32,792 nucleotides of DNA from Myxococcales bacterium (GTDB lineage Bacteria; Myxococcota_A; Polyangia; Haliangiales; Haliangiaceae). The DNA lies in the NCBI GenBank assembly GCA_028287115.1, contig JAQBQF010000180.1, positions 1-32,792 of the forward strand. Direction: 5' to 3'. Both the position numbers and the translations under genes were made by a program. The notes under the pieces were generated by a model. That model was not told the origin of the DNA. It saw only the letters and a program-made list of their open reading frames with translations, and did no database searches. This document shows, in pieces, positions 15,349 to 24,702 of the stretch (its first letter is position 1; every line of letters begins with the position of its first letter).

Positions 15349-16503
15349 TTACTTGTGCTTGATCATGAGCACGCTCAAGAAGAACGCGGCGAGCATGATC
15401 TGATTGCCGAGGATGATCGCGGTCGCCGACGGAATCACGACGCGCAGGATCTCGGGATACACCAGGTTCGCGAAGCCGGCGTTTTGCCACTTGAGGATCG
15501 CGAAGATCGCGCCCGCCACTCCGAGCAGGAACAGCAGGATCCCGCCGACGAGCCCCTTCTCGAGCGTGCCTTGTTGCGTGAATCGCTCGAGCATCTGCTT
15601 CTTCGGCAAAAACCCGGTCTGCATGCCGTACACGCGCGCGAACAGCCCGAACACGATCGCCTGAAAACCGATGATCACGGCCGTACCCGCGTAGATCAGC
15701 GTGTTCGTATCGAGCGTGACGCCAAAGGCGTGCTTCGGCCCGTGCACGATCGCGCCACCGACGACGAGCCCGGCGAGCATCAGCACGATGCCCGGGATCG
15801 TGAACAGCCAGCGCGGGCTGTAGATCAACAGGAAGCGCAGGTGACGCCAGCCATCGCGCCACGTGCGCAGATGCGGCGGACGCGAGCGGCCGTCGGGCGA
15901 CAGCACGGTCGGCACTTCTGCGATCTTCAGCTTGAACAACGTCGATTTCACGACGAGCTCGGACGCGAACTCCATCCCGGTTGTCTGGAGGCCGAGCATC
16001 TTGACGATGTCCTGCCGAAACCCGCGCAGGCCACAGTGAAAGTCACCGATGTCGCTCTTGAAGAACAACCGGCCGATGAACGACAGCACGGGGTTGCCGA
16101 GGTAGCGGTGCAGAAACGGCATCGCACCGGGGCGGATCCCGCCTTCGAAGCGGTTGCCCATCACGAGGTCGTTGCCTTCGCGGAGCTTCTCGACGAACAG
16201 ATCGAGATCCGAGAAGTCGTAGCTGTCGTCGGAGTCGCCCATGACGACGTACTTGCCGCGCGAGCCTTCGATCGCACCCATCAGCGCGGCGCCGTAGCCT
16301 CGGCTCGGAACATCGACGACACGGGCCCCAGCCTTGCGCGCGATGTCCTGAGAGCCGTCGGTCGAGCCGTTGTCCCCGATCACGACCTCGCCCGCGATTC
16401 CCGAACGTGCGAGATAGGCCTTCGCCTTGACGATGCATTTCTCGAGCGTCTCCGCCTCGTTGAGGCAGGGCATCACGATGCTGAGCTCGATGTCGTCGGC
16501 CAT
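15349..16503 (-). CDS. GT2 glycosyltransferase, polyprenyl-phosphate sugar synthase type
   Basis: A 384-residue dolichol-phosphate-mannose-synthase-like enzyme. The GT-A domain (1-235) has LSIVMPCLNEAETLEKCI, the nucleotide loop IGDNGSTDGSQ, the metal-binding D-S-D in MGDSDDSYDF, and GDFHCGLRGFR. The remaining 150 residues hold four membrane spans, as in GtrB-like members that stay at the membrane. Expected reaction: an NDP-sugar plus a polyprenyl phosphate gives polyprenyl-P-sugar, the donor for GT-C enzymes. It lies 37 bases downstream of a flippase-like gene on the same strand, a fitting synthesis-plus-flipping pair. Confidence 0.9.
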   Translation of the reverse strand: MADDIELSIVMPCLNEAETLEKCIVKAKAYLARSGIAGEVVIGDNGSTDGSQDIARKAGARVVDVPSRGYGAALMGAIEGSRGKYVVMGDSDDSYDFSDLDLFVEKLREGNDLVMGNRFEGGIRPGAMPFLHRYLGNPVLSFIGRLFFKSDIGDFHCGLRGFRQDIVKMLGLQTTGMEFASELVVKSTLFKLKIAEVPTVLSPDGRSRPPHLRTWRDGWRHLRFLLIYSPRWLFTIPGIVLMLAGLVVGGAIVHGPKHAFGVTLDTNTLIYAGTAVIIGFQAIVFGLFARVYGMQTGFLPKKQMLERFTQQGTLEKGLVGGILLFLLGVAGAIFAILKWQNAGFANLVYPEILRVVIPSATAIILGNQIMLAAFFLSVLMIKHK

Positions 16504-16540
16504 GCGAATCGCGCGTTTATAGGCTCGCGCAGGTGATCAT

Positions 16541-17485
16541 TCAACCTCTGGGGGACCTATCGAGGAGCTGGATCACACCTCCGACCGCACCGACGACGAG
16601 GTGGGCGAGCCACAGGGCGAGCGAAGCGGCGAGCGCATCCGCCCTCGGCATGTGAAACAGGCTCGCTCCGAGAGTCACATAGACCGCCTCGCGCGCGCCG
16701 GCACCGCCGACCGTGATCGGCAGGAACGTCGTCGCCGCGGCGAGCGGCACGATCAGCAGCGATGCACCGAGCCCGACGCTCGGATCGATCGCGCGCAGCA
16801 AGATCCAGCCGGCGAGCGCGATCAGCGCCTGTGTCGCAACCGATAGCAGTGCCGCTATCACGAACGAGCTCGGCGACGACAGCGCCGGCACGCGTTCGGC
16901 GATCGCCCGCAGCGGGCCGGGCAACAGCGGCGCGAGCTTACGCGCGAACGGCAGCGCGAGCACGAGCACGAGCGAGCCCGCGATCCCGAGCGCGCTCCAC
17001 ACCCAGAGCGAGCCGGTATCGATCGCACCGCCCGCGGCACCGAGCCCGATCGCGAGCAGCAGAAACACGCCGAACAACCCGAGCGCGCGCTCGACGAGCA
17101 CGACCGCGAGGCCGGCCGTCGCGCCGCGATCTCCGAACACGTCGCGCGTCACGACGCCGCGCACGACGTCACCGGCGACCGCACCGGGTAGGTAATTATT
17201 GTAGAAGAACGAGATGAAGTAGAGGCGCGTCGCGCGGGCGAACGTCGGTCGCGTCTGTGCGCCGTACGCGGTGAGCAGCACGCGCCAGCGCGCCGCACCG
17301 GCGACGACGTTGAGCGCGACGAGCGCGATCGCCCCGACGAGTGCCGCGGCCGAGATCTTCGCGGCCGCGCCTTTGACATCGTCGAGATCGATCAGCGTCG
17401 CGATGTACGCGATGCCGGCCGCGGTCCCGCCCCAGCGCAGGACCCAGCCCCAGCGTTGCCAGGCACCGCGCGATGGGTCGTGCAT
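16541..17485 (-). CDS. Flippase-like UPF0104/AglD-type membrane protein, copy 1
   Basis: A 314-residue protein with about eight membrane spans of the lysylphosphatidylglycerol-synthase-TM/UPF0104 family (pfam LPG_synthase_TM). Signatures: RLYFISFFYNNYLPGAVAGD, with the family's N-x-x-L-P-x-x-x-G-D, and FLPITVGGAGAREAVYVTL near the C-terminus. Members accompany polyprenyl-P-sugar synthases and are thought to move or handle the lipid-linked sugar. The ATG at 17485 gives a short soluble leader; upstream starts (17506, 17557) are possible. It is divergent from the 17526 gene, and the 40-base gap must hold both promoters. Confidence 0.85.
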   Translation of the reverse strand: MHDPSRGAWQRWGWVLRWGGTAAGIAYIATLIDLDDVKGAAAKISAAALVGAIALVALNVVAGAARWRVLLTAYGAQTRPTFARATRLYFISFFYNNYLPGAVAGDVVRGVVTRDVFGDRGATAGLAVVLVERALGLFGVFLLLAIGLGAAGGAIDTGSLWVWSALGIAGSLVLVLALPFARKLAPLLPGPLRAIAERVPALSSPSSFVIAALLSVATQALIALAGWILLRAIDPSVGLGASLLIVPLAAATTFLPITVGGAGAREAVYVTLGASLFHMPRADALAASLALWLAHLVVGAVGGVIQLLDRSPRG

Positions 17486-17525
17486 GGACGGCGCAGCATG
17501 CCACATGTTACGACCAACACCGTCG

Positions 17526-19379
17526 ATGACCGCGCGGATCGAGAAAGCCACATGCATCGCTGCCGTGGTTTTTCTGTGGCTCGTGTTCTTCGTTCAAGCG
17601 TTGCACACGCCGACGCTGCTCGACGATTGGTACCAGCTGACGTGGCACCGGACCCACGAATTCGGGCCCACCTCGATCTGGCAGTACGCACACTACAACT
17701 ACTTCCATTTCAACCCGCGGATCGGCGACGTCCTGCTGCTGATCGTCAACGGTCCACGTGGGTTTCATCTCGTGCTGACCCCGCTCGTCGAGCTCGCCTT
17801 GCTCCCCCTCGCCTTCGCCGTGGTGTTCGCGCGGTGGCCCAAGCTGACGTTCGGGGATCTGCAGCTCTTGCTCGTGACGCAGGTCCTGATCTGGCTGGTG
17901 ATTCCGATCCCCGGGATCATCTATTTCTATCGCCCGTTCACGACGAACTATCTGTGGGCGTTCGTGATCATGCTCGGGCTGTTCGCACCGTATCGCCTCG
18001 CGAGCGCGCGCGACCCAGGACGTCACCGCGTGTGGCTTGTTCCGATCATGGTCGTGCTCGGTTGGTGCGCCGGCATGGGGAACGAGCATACAGGACCCAC
18101 GGCGATGCTGGCGATGACGGGTTTCCTCGCCTGGGCGTGGCACAAAGGCCGGCTCCGCGCCTGGATGGTCGCGGGCGCGGTCGGGCTGTTCATCGGGTAT
18201 CCGATGTTGTTCTTCGCACCCGGCCAAGCGCTGCGATACGCGGGCATCGCGACCAAGAATACGCCGTTGCACCTGTTGCTCGAGCGCGGGCTCGATGGCA
18301 ACTGGGAGATCGTCCTCGATTTCATCGCCGAGGCTCAGATCGCGATCGATCTCGTGCTGATCGCGCTCCTCCTCGCGGCACGCCGCGCCAGGACACTCCC
18401 ACCGTTTTCGCGCATGAGGATGCTCGCGGTCGTCGCCTTGATCCTGAGCGCGGGTGCGATGATCGCGACATTGTTCGCATCTCCCACCGTCGGTGAGCGC
18501 CTGTTCTTCGCGCCGGCCGTGCTGTTCGTCGGCGCGCTCGTGCTGATCGCGGATTGGCTGTTCGCGGTTCAGGCTGCGAGACGATTTCTGGTCGCGGTCT
18601 GCGCGATCGTGTTCGCCTATCACGTGTGGGAATTCGTCGCGATCTACTTCCAGACGTATGACGAAAACCAACAACGCCTATCGCTACTCGAGCGAGCGAA
18701 GCCGGGCACCGTCGCGATCGTTGCGCCCTATGGGCACTGGAAGCGCACGCGATGGTGGTGGGGAGACGACTTCCAGTACGCGTCGTTGCGCGAGTACATC
18801 GCGAACGAGGTCTACGATCTGAAAGGCATCGAATACGATCGCCATCTCCACTGGTCCGAGCCGACGCCGCCGGATCACTTCGTCGCCACACGGACGTTCG
18901 ATCCGCCACTCACGCCGGAAGAGGACAACAAGCTCACGCCGCGCTACGTCCCGACGTTCTGGGAATGGGCGCTCGTGCAGATGCGTCGCCGGATCGCGAT
19001 GGGGCCGATCGGAGACGTCGAGCGCGCCGGTCACAAGCTCACGCACTATGCCGTGGACGTCAGCGGCTCGGACCTCGCCGATCCGCGACCGAAGCATGTC
19101 CTCGACTGGACGCCGGCGAAGCTGACCTTCGTCGATGGTAGACAATACGACAACCCGGCCGGCAAGCCGTTCGTTCGGGTGTGGGCACCGAGCGTGCCGG
19201 CTCATCTCCTCGACACGTACGTCGTCGGCTGTGGTCACACGCAGCGCGTCGAGCTCGAGCCAGACGTCGAAGACCACATCGGACCGTTGATCCCGCTCAC
19301 CCTCGAATGCCGCGGCACCTATTCGGCGTTCATGTGCGAGCCGGATGCGTGCTGGCTGGCTGGGAGGTACTGGCGATGA
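17526..19379 (+). CDS. Large GT-C-like membrane protein with C-terminal CxPxxC domain, A
   Basis: A 617-residue protein from the ATG at 17526 (in-frame ATG 17505 is an alternative). The first span leads into TLLDDWYQLTWH; this acidic pair at residues 33-34 right after TM1 is the usual GT-C catalytic site. About ten spans follow to residue 385, with YRPFTTNYLW and GWCAGMGNEHTGPTAM in loops. The soluble tail (about 390-617) begins LLERAKPGTVAIVAPYGHW and ends YSAFMCEPDACWLAGRYWR, with Cys604 and Cys609. The family looks like DUF6056-type proteins, by eye only. The stop overlaps the next gene's start (ATGA). Probably transfers sugar from a lipid donor on the periplasmic side; substrate unknown. 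Confidence 0.75.
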   Translation: MTARIEKATCIAAVVFLWLVFFVQALHTPTLLDDWYQLTWHRTHEFGPTSIWQYAHYNYFHFNPRIGDVLLLIVNGPRGFHLVLTPLVELALLPLAFAVVFARWPKLTFGDLQLLLVTQVLIWLVIPIPGIIYFYRPFTTNYLWAFVIMLGLFAPYRLASARDPGRHRVWLVPIMVVLGWCAGMGNEHTGPTAMLAMTGFLAWAWHKGRLRAWMVAGAVGLFIGYPMLFFAPGQALRYAGIATKNTPLHLLLERGLDGNWEIVLDFIAEAQIAIDLVLIALLLAARRARTLPPFSRMRMLAVVALILSAGAMIATLFASPTVGERLFFAPAVLFVGALVLIADWLFAVQAARRFLVAVCAIVFAYHVWEFVAIYFQTYDENQQRLSLLERAKPGTVAIVAPYGHWKRTRWWWGDDFQYASLREYIANEVYDLKGIEYDRHLHWSEPTPPDHFVATRTFDPPLTPEEDNKLTPRYVPTFWEWALVQMRRRIAMGPIGDVERAGHKLTHYAVDVSGSDLADPRPKHVLDWTPAKLTFVDGRQYDNPAGKPFVRVWAPSVPAHLLDTYVVGCGHTQRVELEPDVEDHIGPLIPLTLECRGTYSAFMCEPDACWLAGRYWR

Positions 19380-21121
19380 GGGCGCGGATCGCCCTGGTCG
19401 GATTTCTCGTGGCCATGCTGGTCGTCCACGGTGTGGTCGCGTACTGGTCACCGGTCCAGGGGGAAGACTGGACTCATTGGGCGTGGGCGGCGCAGCACCG
19501 CGACGATGGAGTGATCTCCTGGCTCGCGTCGCATTTCACGTTTGTCGAGGCGATGAGTTACCTGCTGTCGCGCTTCACCATCGTGCACGCGATCCTGTCT
19601 CCGCTGATGAGCGTGGCGCTCGTCGTGGGTGTCTTCACGATCGCTCTTCGCCGTCTGCCGCGCGCGACCTGGGATGACGTGCTCGGCATCGCGCTCGTCT
19701 CGGCGCTGATCTGGATCACCGGTCCGCGCGCAGGCCTCGTGTGGTTTCACCGGCCGTACGTCGCGACCCACATCTGCGGCGCGACGCTCGCGGTGTGGCT
19801 CGCCGCGCCCTATCGCTGCGGCTGGTCGGTACGCCGCGCATGGTGGCCGTTGCTCGTGCTCGGCGGCCTGTGTGTCGGGACGTCGACGCGCACGATCGCG
19901 ACTGCTTCGCTCGTCGGGCTCGTATTCGCGCTCCGGACCCAGCCCAGGCGCGAGCGCTGGATGTGGGTCGCGTTCAGCGCGCTGCTCGTCGGCACAGCGA
20001 TCGGCTACGCGAAGCCTCCGTGGATCGAGTTTGCGAAGGTGTTTCGGCGAGGGCTCGAGGCGAACCTGAACCAGCTGAACTTCCCGATTCGCGAAGCGGG
20101 AGAGCTCGTCTCGCTCGTGCTTGGTCTCTTGCTCGTCAACGTCGTGCTGCGGGTCGCTGGCCGCAGCGGGGCGCCGAGCGAGACCCGTCCGAACGGCGAC
20201 GATACGTGGCGGTGGTTCTTCGCGTGGCTCGGGATCTCGGCTTGGGCGCTGTTTGGACCCAAGTACAGCGAAGCAACGCTGCTGCCTGCAACGATCGCGA
20301 TCTCCGTCGCCGCCCTGCCGTACTTGCTGTGGTTCGCGCAAGCGCGGCTCTTGCGTTACGTGCTTACCGTGTTTGCCATCCTCGTTCATGTCATCGTGTG
20401 GTGGCTCGCGCTGACGACCTACAGCAGGCTCGGCGAAGAAGGGCGCGAGCGCGTCGCGGCGCTCGAGAAGGCGCGTCCCGGCGACGTCGTGCAAGTCGCA
20501 CCTTATTCCGAGGTCCTCCCGACGTTCTGGTGCTTTGGTGAGGATTTCCTTGGAGCCGCATCTCGTCAGAAAGCGGCGCTCGAGATCTGGCAAGTTCGCG
20601 ACATCGAGCTCGTCCCCCCTCCCCGCCGCTTCGAGCCAGATCCCGGCCTCCGGGTGGCGCTCGAGGTCGATGGCATCTCGGAAAGCCAGCTGTCCTCCGC
20701 GAGACCACCGGTAACCTGGGCCGGCGAGCCATCTGTTGCGCGGACGCAGTTCGAGCAGCTCGTCAATCGTCTCCGGTCGGTCACCCACCATCCGATCACG
20801 GCCCGCCTGGTCGCGACCAATGTCACGCTGCAAGACGCGTCGCGACCGATCCTGATCGCATGGGTCGAGCAAGGTGAGGTGGTCTCCCCGAACGTCTCGC
20901 GCTCTACACTCGACGCCAACGATCGATACTCGCTCATCATCAAACCTCCCGCCGCCTCACTGTTCAGCGAGGCATGGATCGTCAGCGGTGGGACAGCGCA
21001 CTCGACGCCCTATCTCGAGGGTCACCCTCGCCTGCAGCCAATGACCGCTGGCCTGTACGTGACGGTCGTATGTAATCCGGCACGTTGTCTCGTCGCGGAC
21101 GCATTCGTGGCGGTCTTCTGA
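19376..21121 (+). CDS. Large GT-C-like membrane protein with C-terminal CxPxxC domain, B
   Basis: A 581-residue divergent paralogue of the preceding gene. Shared features in order: acidic pair after TM1 (GEDWTHWAW, residues 30-31); LIWITGPRAGLVWFHRP matching LIWLVIPIPGIIYFYRP; AAPYR; GLCVGTSTRTIATA; then a soluble domain starting ALEKARPGDVVQVAPYSEV. The last residues, YVTVVCNPARCLVADAF, carry Cys566-x-Pro-x-x-Cys571 like its neighbour. The asparagine/glutamate loop of copy A (G-N-E-H-T) is T-S-T-R-T here. The start overlaps the upstream stop by four bases, and the stop shares a base with the next ATG (TGATG), so three genes form one coupled unit. Confidence 0.75.
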   Translation: MRARIALVGFLVAMLVVHGVVAYWSPVQGEDWTHWAWAAQHRDDGVISWLASHFTFVEAMSYLLSRFTIVHAILSPLMSVALVVGVFTIALRRLPRATWDDVLGIALVSALIWITGPRAGLVWFHRPYVATHICGATLAVWLAAPYRCGWSVRRAWWPLLVLGGLCVGTSTRTIATASLVGLVFALRTQPRRERWMWVAFSALLVGTAIGYAKPPWIEFAKVFRRGLEANLNQLNFPIREAGELVSLVLGLLLVNVVLRVAGRSGAPSETRPNGDDTWRWFFAWLGISAWALFGPKYSEATLLPATIAISVAALPYLLWFAQARLLRYVLTVFAILVHVIVWWLALTTYSRLGEEGRERVAALEKARPGDVVQVAPYSEVLPTFWCFGEDFLGAASRQKAALEIWQVRDIELVPPPRRFEPDPGLRVALEVDGISESQLSSARPPVTWAGEPSVARTQFEQLVNRLRSVTHHPITARLVATNVTLQDASRPILIAWVEQGEVVSPNVSRSTLDANDRYSLIIKPPAASLFSEAWIVSGGTAHSTPYLEGHPRLQPMTAGLYVTVVCNPARCLVADAFVAVF

Positions 21122-22464
21122 TGATGGCGGCAAGGCTGCGACGCGCGGTTCCGTATCTGATTCTCGGCGTCGGCTTCGGGTTGTTTCTGCTGTACGCGTT
21201 CCCGGGCTACACTAGCAGTGACTCGATCACTCAGCTCGAGCAAGCGAGGACCCACCAGTATGGCGACTGGCACCCGCCGGCGATGGCAGCGCTGTGGACG
21301 GTCGTCGAGCTCGCGGTACGCGGACCCGCCGGGATGCTGCTGTTGCAAGGCTGCCTGTTCTTGCTCGGGCTGTATCGGATCCTGTGTCGCGATTTCACCG
21401 ATCGCTCCGCGGCGATCCTCGCCAGCGCGATCTTCCTCCTGCCTCCGATCGTCGCGCCGATGGCAGTCATCTGGAAGGACTGCCAGATGGCGGGATTCCT
21501 CCTGTTCGGGCTGTCTCTCGTGCTCGATCCGCGTAGACCATGGCGGTGGGGCGGCGTGGGCCTCCTGATCGTCGGAACGGCGATGCGAGTCAACGCGCTC
21601 GGGGCGACCTTTCCCATCTTCGTCTGCATGTTCGGCTTCGTGGTCGGTGGCGGAGCACCTCGGTGGAAGCGCGTTCTGCTTGCTGTGGCGCTCTGGCTCG
21701 CGACCGTCGTCTCGGCGTTGGCGATCAACAGAGCGTTCACGCGCGTCGAGATGCATCCGTGGCATTGCTCGATCGCGCCCGAAGACATCGTTGGCGTGCT
21801 CAAGACGTCGCGAAAGTACACGGATGCCGAGCTCTTGCAGGTATTCGAGGGCACACCGCTCGTCGTTCACCAGGATATCTGGGGCGCGGCTCGTAACGCG
21901 TACAGTCCGACCACGTGGTGGTACGTGACGAACGGCGAGGGACGCGTCTTCGACTGGCCGGTGACGCCAGAGCATCGGAGAGCGCTCGAGCATGCGTGGA
22001 GGACGCTCGTGCTCGGGAATCCCCTTTCGTACGTGCTCCACCGTGGACGCATGTTTGGACGGGTCTTGGCGCTCACGAACGATCCCGTGTTCGATGCCGT
22101 CTGGAACGTGCGGCTGAACATGGAACAGGTCGGTGAGCCGGAGACGACGGGGATACAGGGAGCGATTGGCGATGGCCTGAAGTGGCTCGCGGCGCATACG
22201 TTCCTGTTTCGGCCCCATGTCTATTTCGTTCTTGCCCTGCTGTTCTTGCCGCTCGCGCGACGTCACGCTGACATTCTCGGACTGCTCGCCTCGGGGCTCT
22301 GCTACGAGCTCACGTTGGTGATCGCGGCACCCTCTCCCGACTTCCGCTATTCGCACTGGATGATCGTGTGCACGATCCTCTCGACCGTGCTCCTGATCAG
22401 GCGGCGCAGCGGTGTGGCACCGGCGAACGTATCCGCCTTGCCTACCCAGAGTTGTTCGACATGA
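21121..22464 (+). CDS. GT-C-like multipass membrane protein, family 2 copy 1
   Basis: A 447-residue protein starting ATGATG at 21121, sharing its first base with the previous stop. Conserved blocks: LLYAFPGYTSSDSITQLEQA (acidic site after TM1), YGDWHPPAMAALW (49-60), GPAGMLLLQG, APMAVIWKDCQMAGFLL (W118-K-D120) and AMRVNALGA (R156-x-N-A). A loop of about 120 residues (EDIVGVLKT to VTPEHRRALEHAW) precedes the last spans. TPDFRYSHWMIVC-type text closes the family (here SPDFRYSHWMIVC). Two paralogues lie at 25642-26994 and 26991-28322. The layout fits a GT-C glycosyltransferase; resemblance to DUF6020 proteins is a guess. Confidence 0.75.
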   Translation: MMAARLRRAVPYLILGVGFGLFLLYAFPGYTSSDSITQLEQARTHQYGDWHPPAMAALWTVVELAVRGPAGMLLLQGCLFLLGLYRILCRDFTDRSAAILASAIFLLPPIVAPMAVIWKDCQMAGFLLFGLSLVLDPRRPWRWGGVGLLIVGTAMRVNALGATFPIFVCMFGFVVGGGAPRWKRVLLAVALWLATVVSALAINRAFTRVEMHPWHCSIAPEDIVGVLKTSRKYTDAELLQVFEGTPLVVHQDIWGAARNAYSPTTWWYVTNGEGRVFDWPVTPEHRRALEHAWRTLVLGNPLSYVLHRGRMFGRVLALTNDPVFDAVWNVRLNMEQVGEPETTGIQGAIGDGLKWLAAHTFLFRPHVYFVLALLFLPLARRHADILGLLASGLCYELTLVIAAPSPDFRYSHWMIVCTILSTVLLIRRRSGVAPANVSALPTQSCST

Positions 22465-22505
22465 TGTCGTTGCATGTGATCAAGCACCGGCAGACTCTCG
22501 AGACC

Positions 22506-24593
22506 TCAGGGGCTGAGAGAGCAGGTGATCGAAGTGCCATCGTCCACGCACGGATCTGCCTTGCCATCACCGTCGAGATCCCCGAGCCACATGGCCTCCG
22601 CGCTGGCTCCGGCGGGGAGCTCTAGCGCGGTCCATCGTGGACCGAACGCGTGACCTTGGCTGAGCGCGCATTCGACTCTCGAACCTACGATCACGCATAG
22701 GTCCGAGCGACCGTCACCGGAGACGTCCCCCGTCGCGCCGCGATTCCGATCGGCGATCGCGCCATCGGTCGTCGTCGAACCTTCGACTATCGTGTCGAGT
22801 GAGAATCCCCAGGGCGCTCCATCTGCCGTGATCGAGCGATCCGCATCGAGCCCGCATCTGGGGCCCGCGTCATTAGCGACACACCAATCTGGGGCGCCAT
22901 CGGCGTCGAAGTCTGCAGGCCACAGCGCCGCATGACGTGCCGGCCAGGTCGAACGAACCGTCGCGGCCTGACCGGCCGCAGCGCACGTGGCGCCGGCGGA
23001 GGAGGAGCCACAGATCTGTCGACCGACAATTGCGAGAGAGGCATCGTCGTCGATCGCATCGGATCCCGCAAACGCCGCCGTCCAGCGCTCGGCTGAATAA
23101 CCAGAAGATGCCGTCGCGCACAGGATCCCGGCTTGATCACGACCGCATGCGTCGATCGCGCCGTCACCATCAATATCGCCGAGCATCAGGCTGAGCGGCG
23201 AGATCGAGAGGGGATGGGCGACGGAGTCAATCCTTCGGGAAAACGTGAAGCCGCCCAGGCCGTCGCCTTCGGCGCACCACAGGCCACCGTATTGGATCCG
23301 GCACAGATCCGCTTTGCCGTCCCCGGTCAGATCGGCCAATTGAATGCTCCGCCCGTGGGCGGCGATCCCGAGCTGCGCGCGCTGTTGGGCGACGTTCGGG
23401 CGGGCGAGCTCCCATTGATCGTCGCGATCCGAACCGCAGATCTCCGCACGGACATGATCATCCGAGTGGGCGAGACACATCGTGTGATTCGTGGCGGTGC
23501 CAGAGCCGATCGCCGGTGCGACCCCGAGCCACACGTGTCCTTCGTCATCGAGAAGGAAGAAGCCATCCTCTCGAGCATCGCATCCTGCCAGCGCGAGCTC
23601 GCCATCCGGCAAGACGCGCAGGCAGCGATCACCGACACGCACATGACCGCCGGGCTCGAACTGTAGCGAGGTTCCTCGGGTGCAGTCATCGAGCACGCCG
23701 TGACCTGTCGCGAGCGAGAGACAGCGGTTCGTGGAGCGCAGGAGGGCAGTCATCGGCGGCGGGCGCATCGCGATCGCATAATGCCGATGCAGAAACGCCG
23801 TGTAACGCGGATCGGCGATGGTATCGCACACCGCATCGGCGCACGCCGCGCAGCCGGTCTGGCACGCTTCGTACGCGCGCATTCCGAGGGAGACCTGGTC
23901 GTAAAGTGCGTCGGGCGTGTTCGGTGGATCGAAGTTGATGTTGTAGCCGCGGTACGTGAGGATCGCGGCATCCGTTCGCGCGCGGGCCGCGGCGAGTACG
24001 GTCAGGGCGCCGACCATCATGTGATCAGAGTGGTCGGCGCCGTGCGTCCCAGCGATCTCCAGTGTCCGGATCAGCGTTGGACGAGTGAGATCGATGATTT
24101 CGCCTACGGTCTCGATCAGACCGTCGCGATCGTAGGTCGCGATGTGATCCGCGACGGTGTCGGCGTGTTCGATCGTGCCCTGCCAAAGGCGCAGCAGGCT
24201 GTTGTCGTAGTCGCCAGCAACCCCGCCATCGGGATAGCCCAGGAATACGAGCATCAGGCTCGCGTCCGGTAGGTAACAGCGCTGCGCGGCATGATGGGAG
24301 AGTTCGATCCAGTCGCAGATCCAGTGCTGCGAGCCGGCAACCCAGCCGTACGCGGCCTTGGAGGCGGTGATGCGCGAGCTCGCGTACTCGACCCCTGCAC
24401 GATTGTCGCCCGCTGTGACGTAGACGATCGTCGTCGAGCGGTGGCCATGCACGGCATCGAACATGTCCGGTTGCATGAACAACAGGTCATCGTCTTCGTG
24501 CGCGACGATCACGAGTTCTTGGGCGCCCGGCAACGGGATGTTGTCACCACACGCTGTAGCGATCAGCGCCGCTATGACACCCGCTCGCAACAC
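22506..24593 (-). CDS. PIG-L/LmbE-type deacetylase lipoprotein with lectin-like and FG-GAP repeats
   Basis: A 695-residue lipoprotein (GTG start 24593; lipobox A-T-A-C, Cys15). Residues about 20-260 form a GlcNAc-PI de-N-acetylase domain: VIVAHEDDDLLFMQPD gives the A-H-x-D-D-D zinc motif (Glu in place of the usual Pro), and GADHSDHMMVGAL gives the second His cluster. A Cys-rich patch follows (CQTGCAACADAVC). Residues about 285-400 look like a ricin-B-type sugar-binding domain (RCLSLATGHGVLDDC, DRCLRVLPDGELALAGCD). Residues about 420-690 hold five FG-GAP calcium loops, e.g. LADLTGDGKADLC, LGDIDGDGAIDAC and LGDLDGDGKADPC. It probably deacetylates an N-acetyl-hexosamine glycan at the cell surface. 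It is convergent with the gene ending at 22464. Confidence 0.86.
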   Translation of the reverse strand: MLRAGVIAALIATACGDNIPLPGAQELVIVAHEDDDLLFMQPDMFDAVHGHRSTTIVYVTAGDNRAGVEYASSRITASKAAYGWVAGSQHWICDWIELSHHAAQRCYLPDASLMLVFLGYPDGGVAGDYDNSLLRLWQGTIEHADTVADHIATYDRDGLIETVGEIIDLTRPTLIRTLEIAGTHGADHSDHMMVGALTVLAAARARTDAAILTYRGYNINFDPPNTPDALYDQVSLGMRAYEACQTGCAACADAVCDTIADPRYTAFLHRHYAIAMRPPPMTALLRSTNRCLSLATGHGVLDDCTRGTSLQFEPGGHVRVGDRCLRVLPDGELALAGCDAREDGFFLLDDEGHVWLGVAPAIGSGTATNHTMCLAHSDDHVRAEICGSDRDDQWELARPNVAQQRAQLGIAAHGRSIQLADLTGDGKADLCRIQYGGLWCAEGDGLGGFTFSRRIDSVAHPLSISPLSLMLGDIDGDGAIDACGRDQAGILCATASSGYSAERWTAAFAGSDAIDDDASLAIVGRQICGSSSAGATCAAAGQAATVRSTWPARHAALWPADFDADGAPDWCVANDAGPRCGLDADRSITADGAPWGFSLDTIVEGSTTTDGAIADRNRGATGDVSGDGRSDLCVIVGSRVECALSQGHAFGPRWTALELPAGASAEAMWLGDLDGDGKADPCVDDGTSITCSLSP

Positions 24594-24664
24594 CCTGACA
24601 TCTTTGGCCGAGGCGGCGTCTGTTGCAAGCCATACGTAGGGCTCGTGCGCACGATCTTACGACC

Positions 24665-24694
24665 TTGCCCAGCACGGCGGGGCGTGCGTATAAC
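24665..24694 (+). promoter_or_regulatory. Candidate promoter for the GT2/DUF2304 pair, leaderless
   Basis: TTGCCC (24665-24670) and TATAAC (24689-24694) are 18 bases apart. The -10 box ends 8 bases before the ATG at 24703, so the predicted transcript starts at or 1-2 bases before the start codon and no Shine-Dalgarno would be present. Confidence 0.5.
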
Positions 24695-24702
24695 TGGCGG
24701 GC

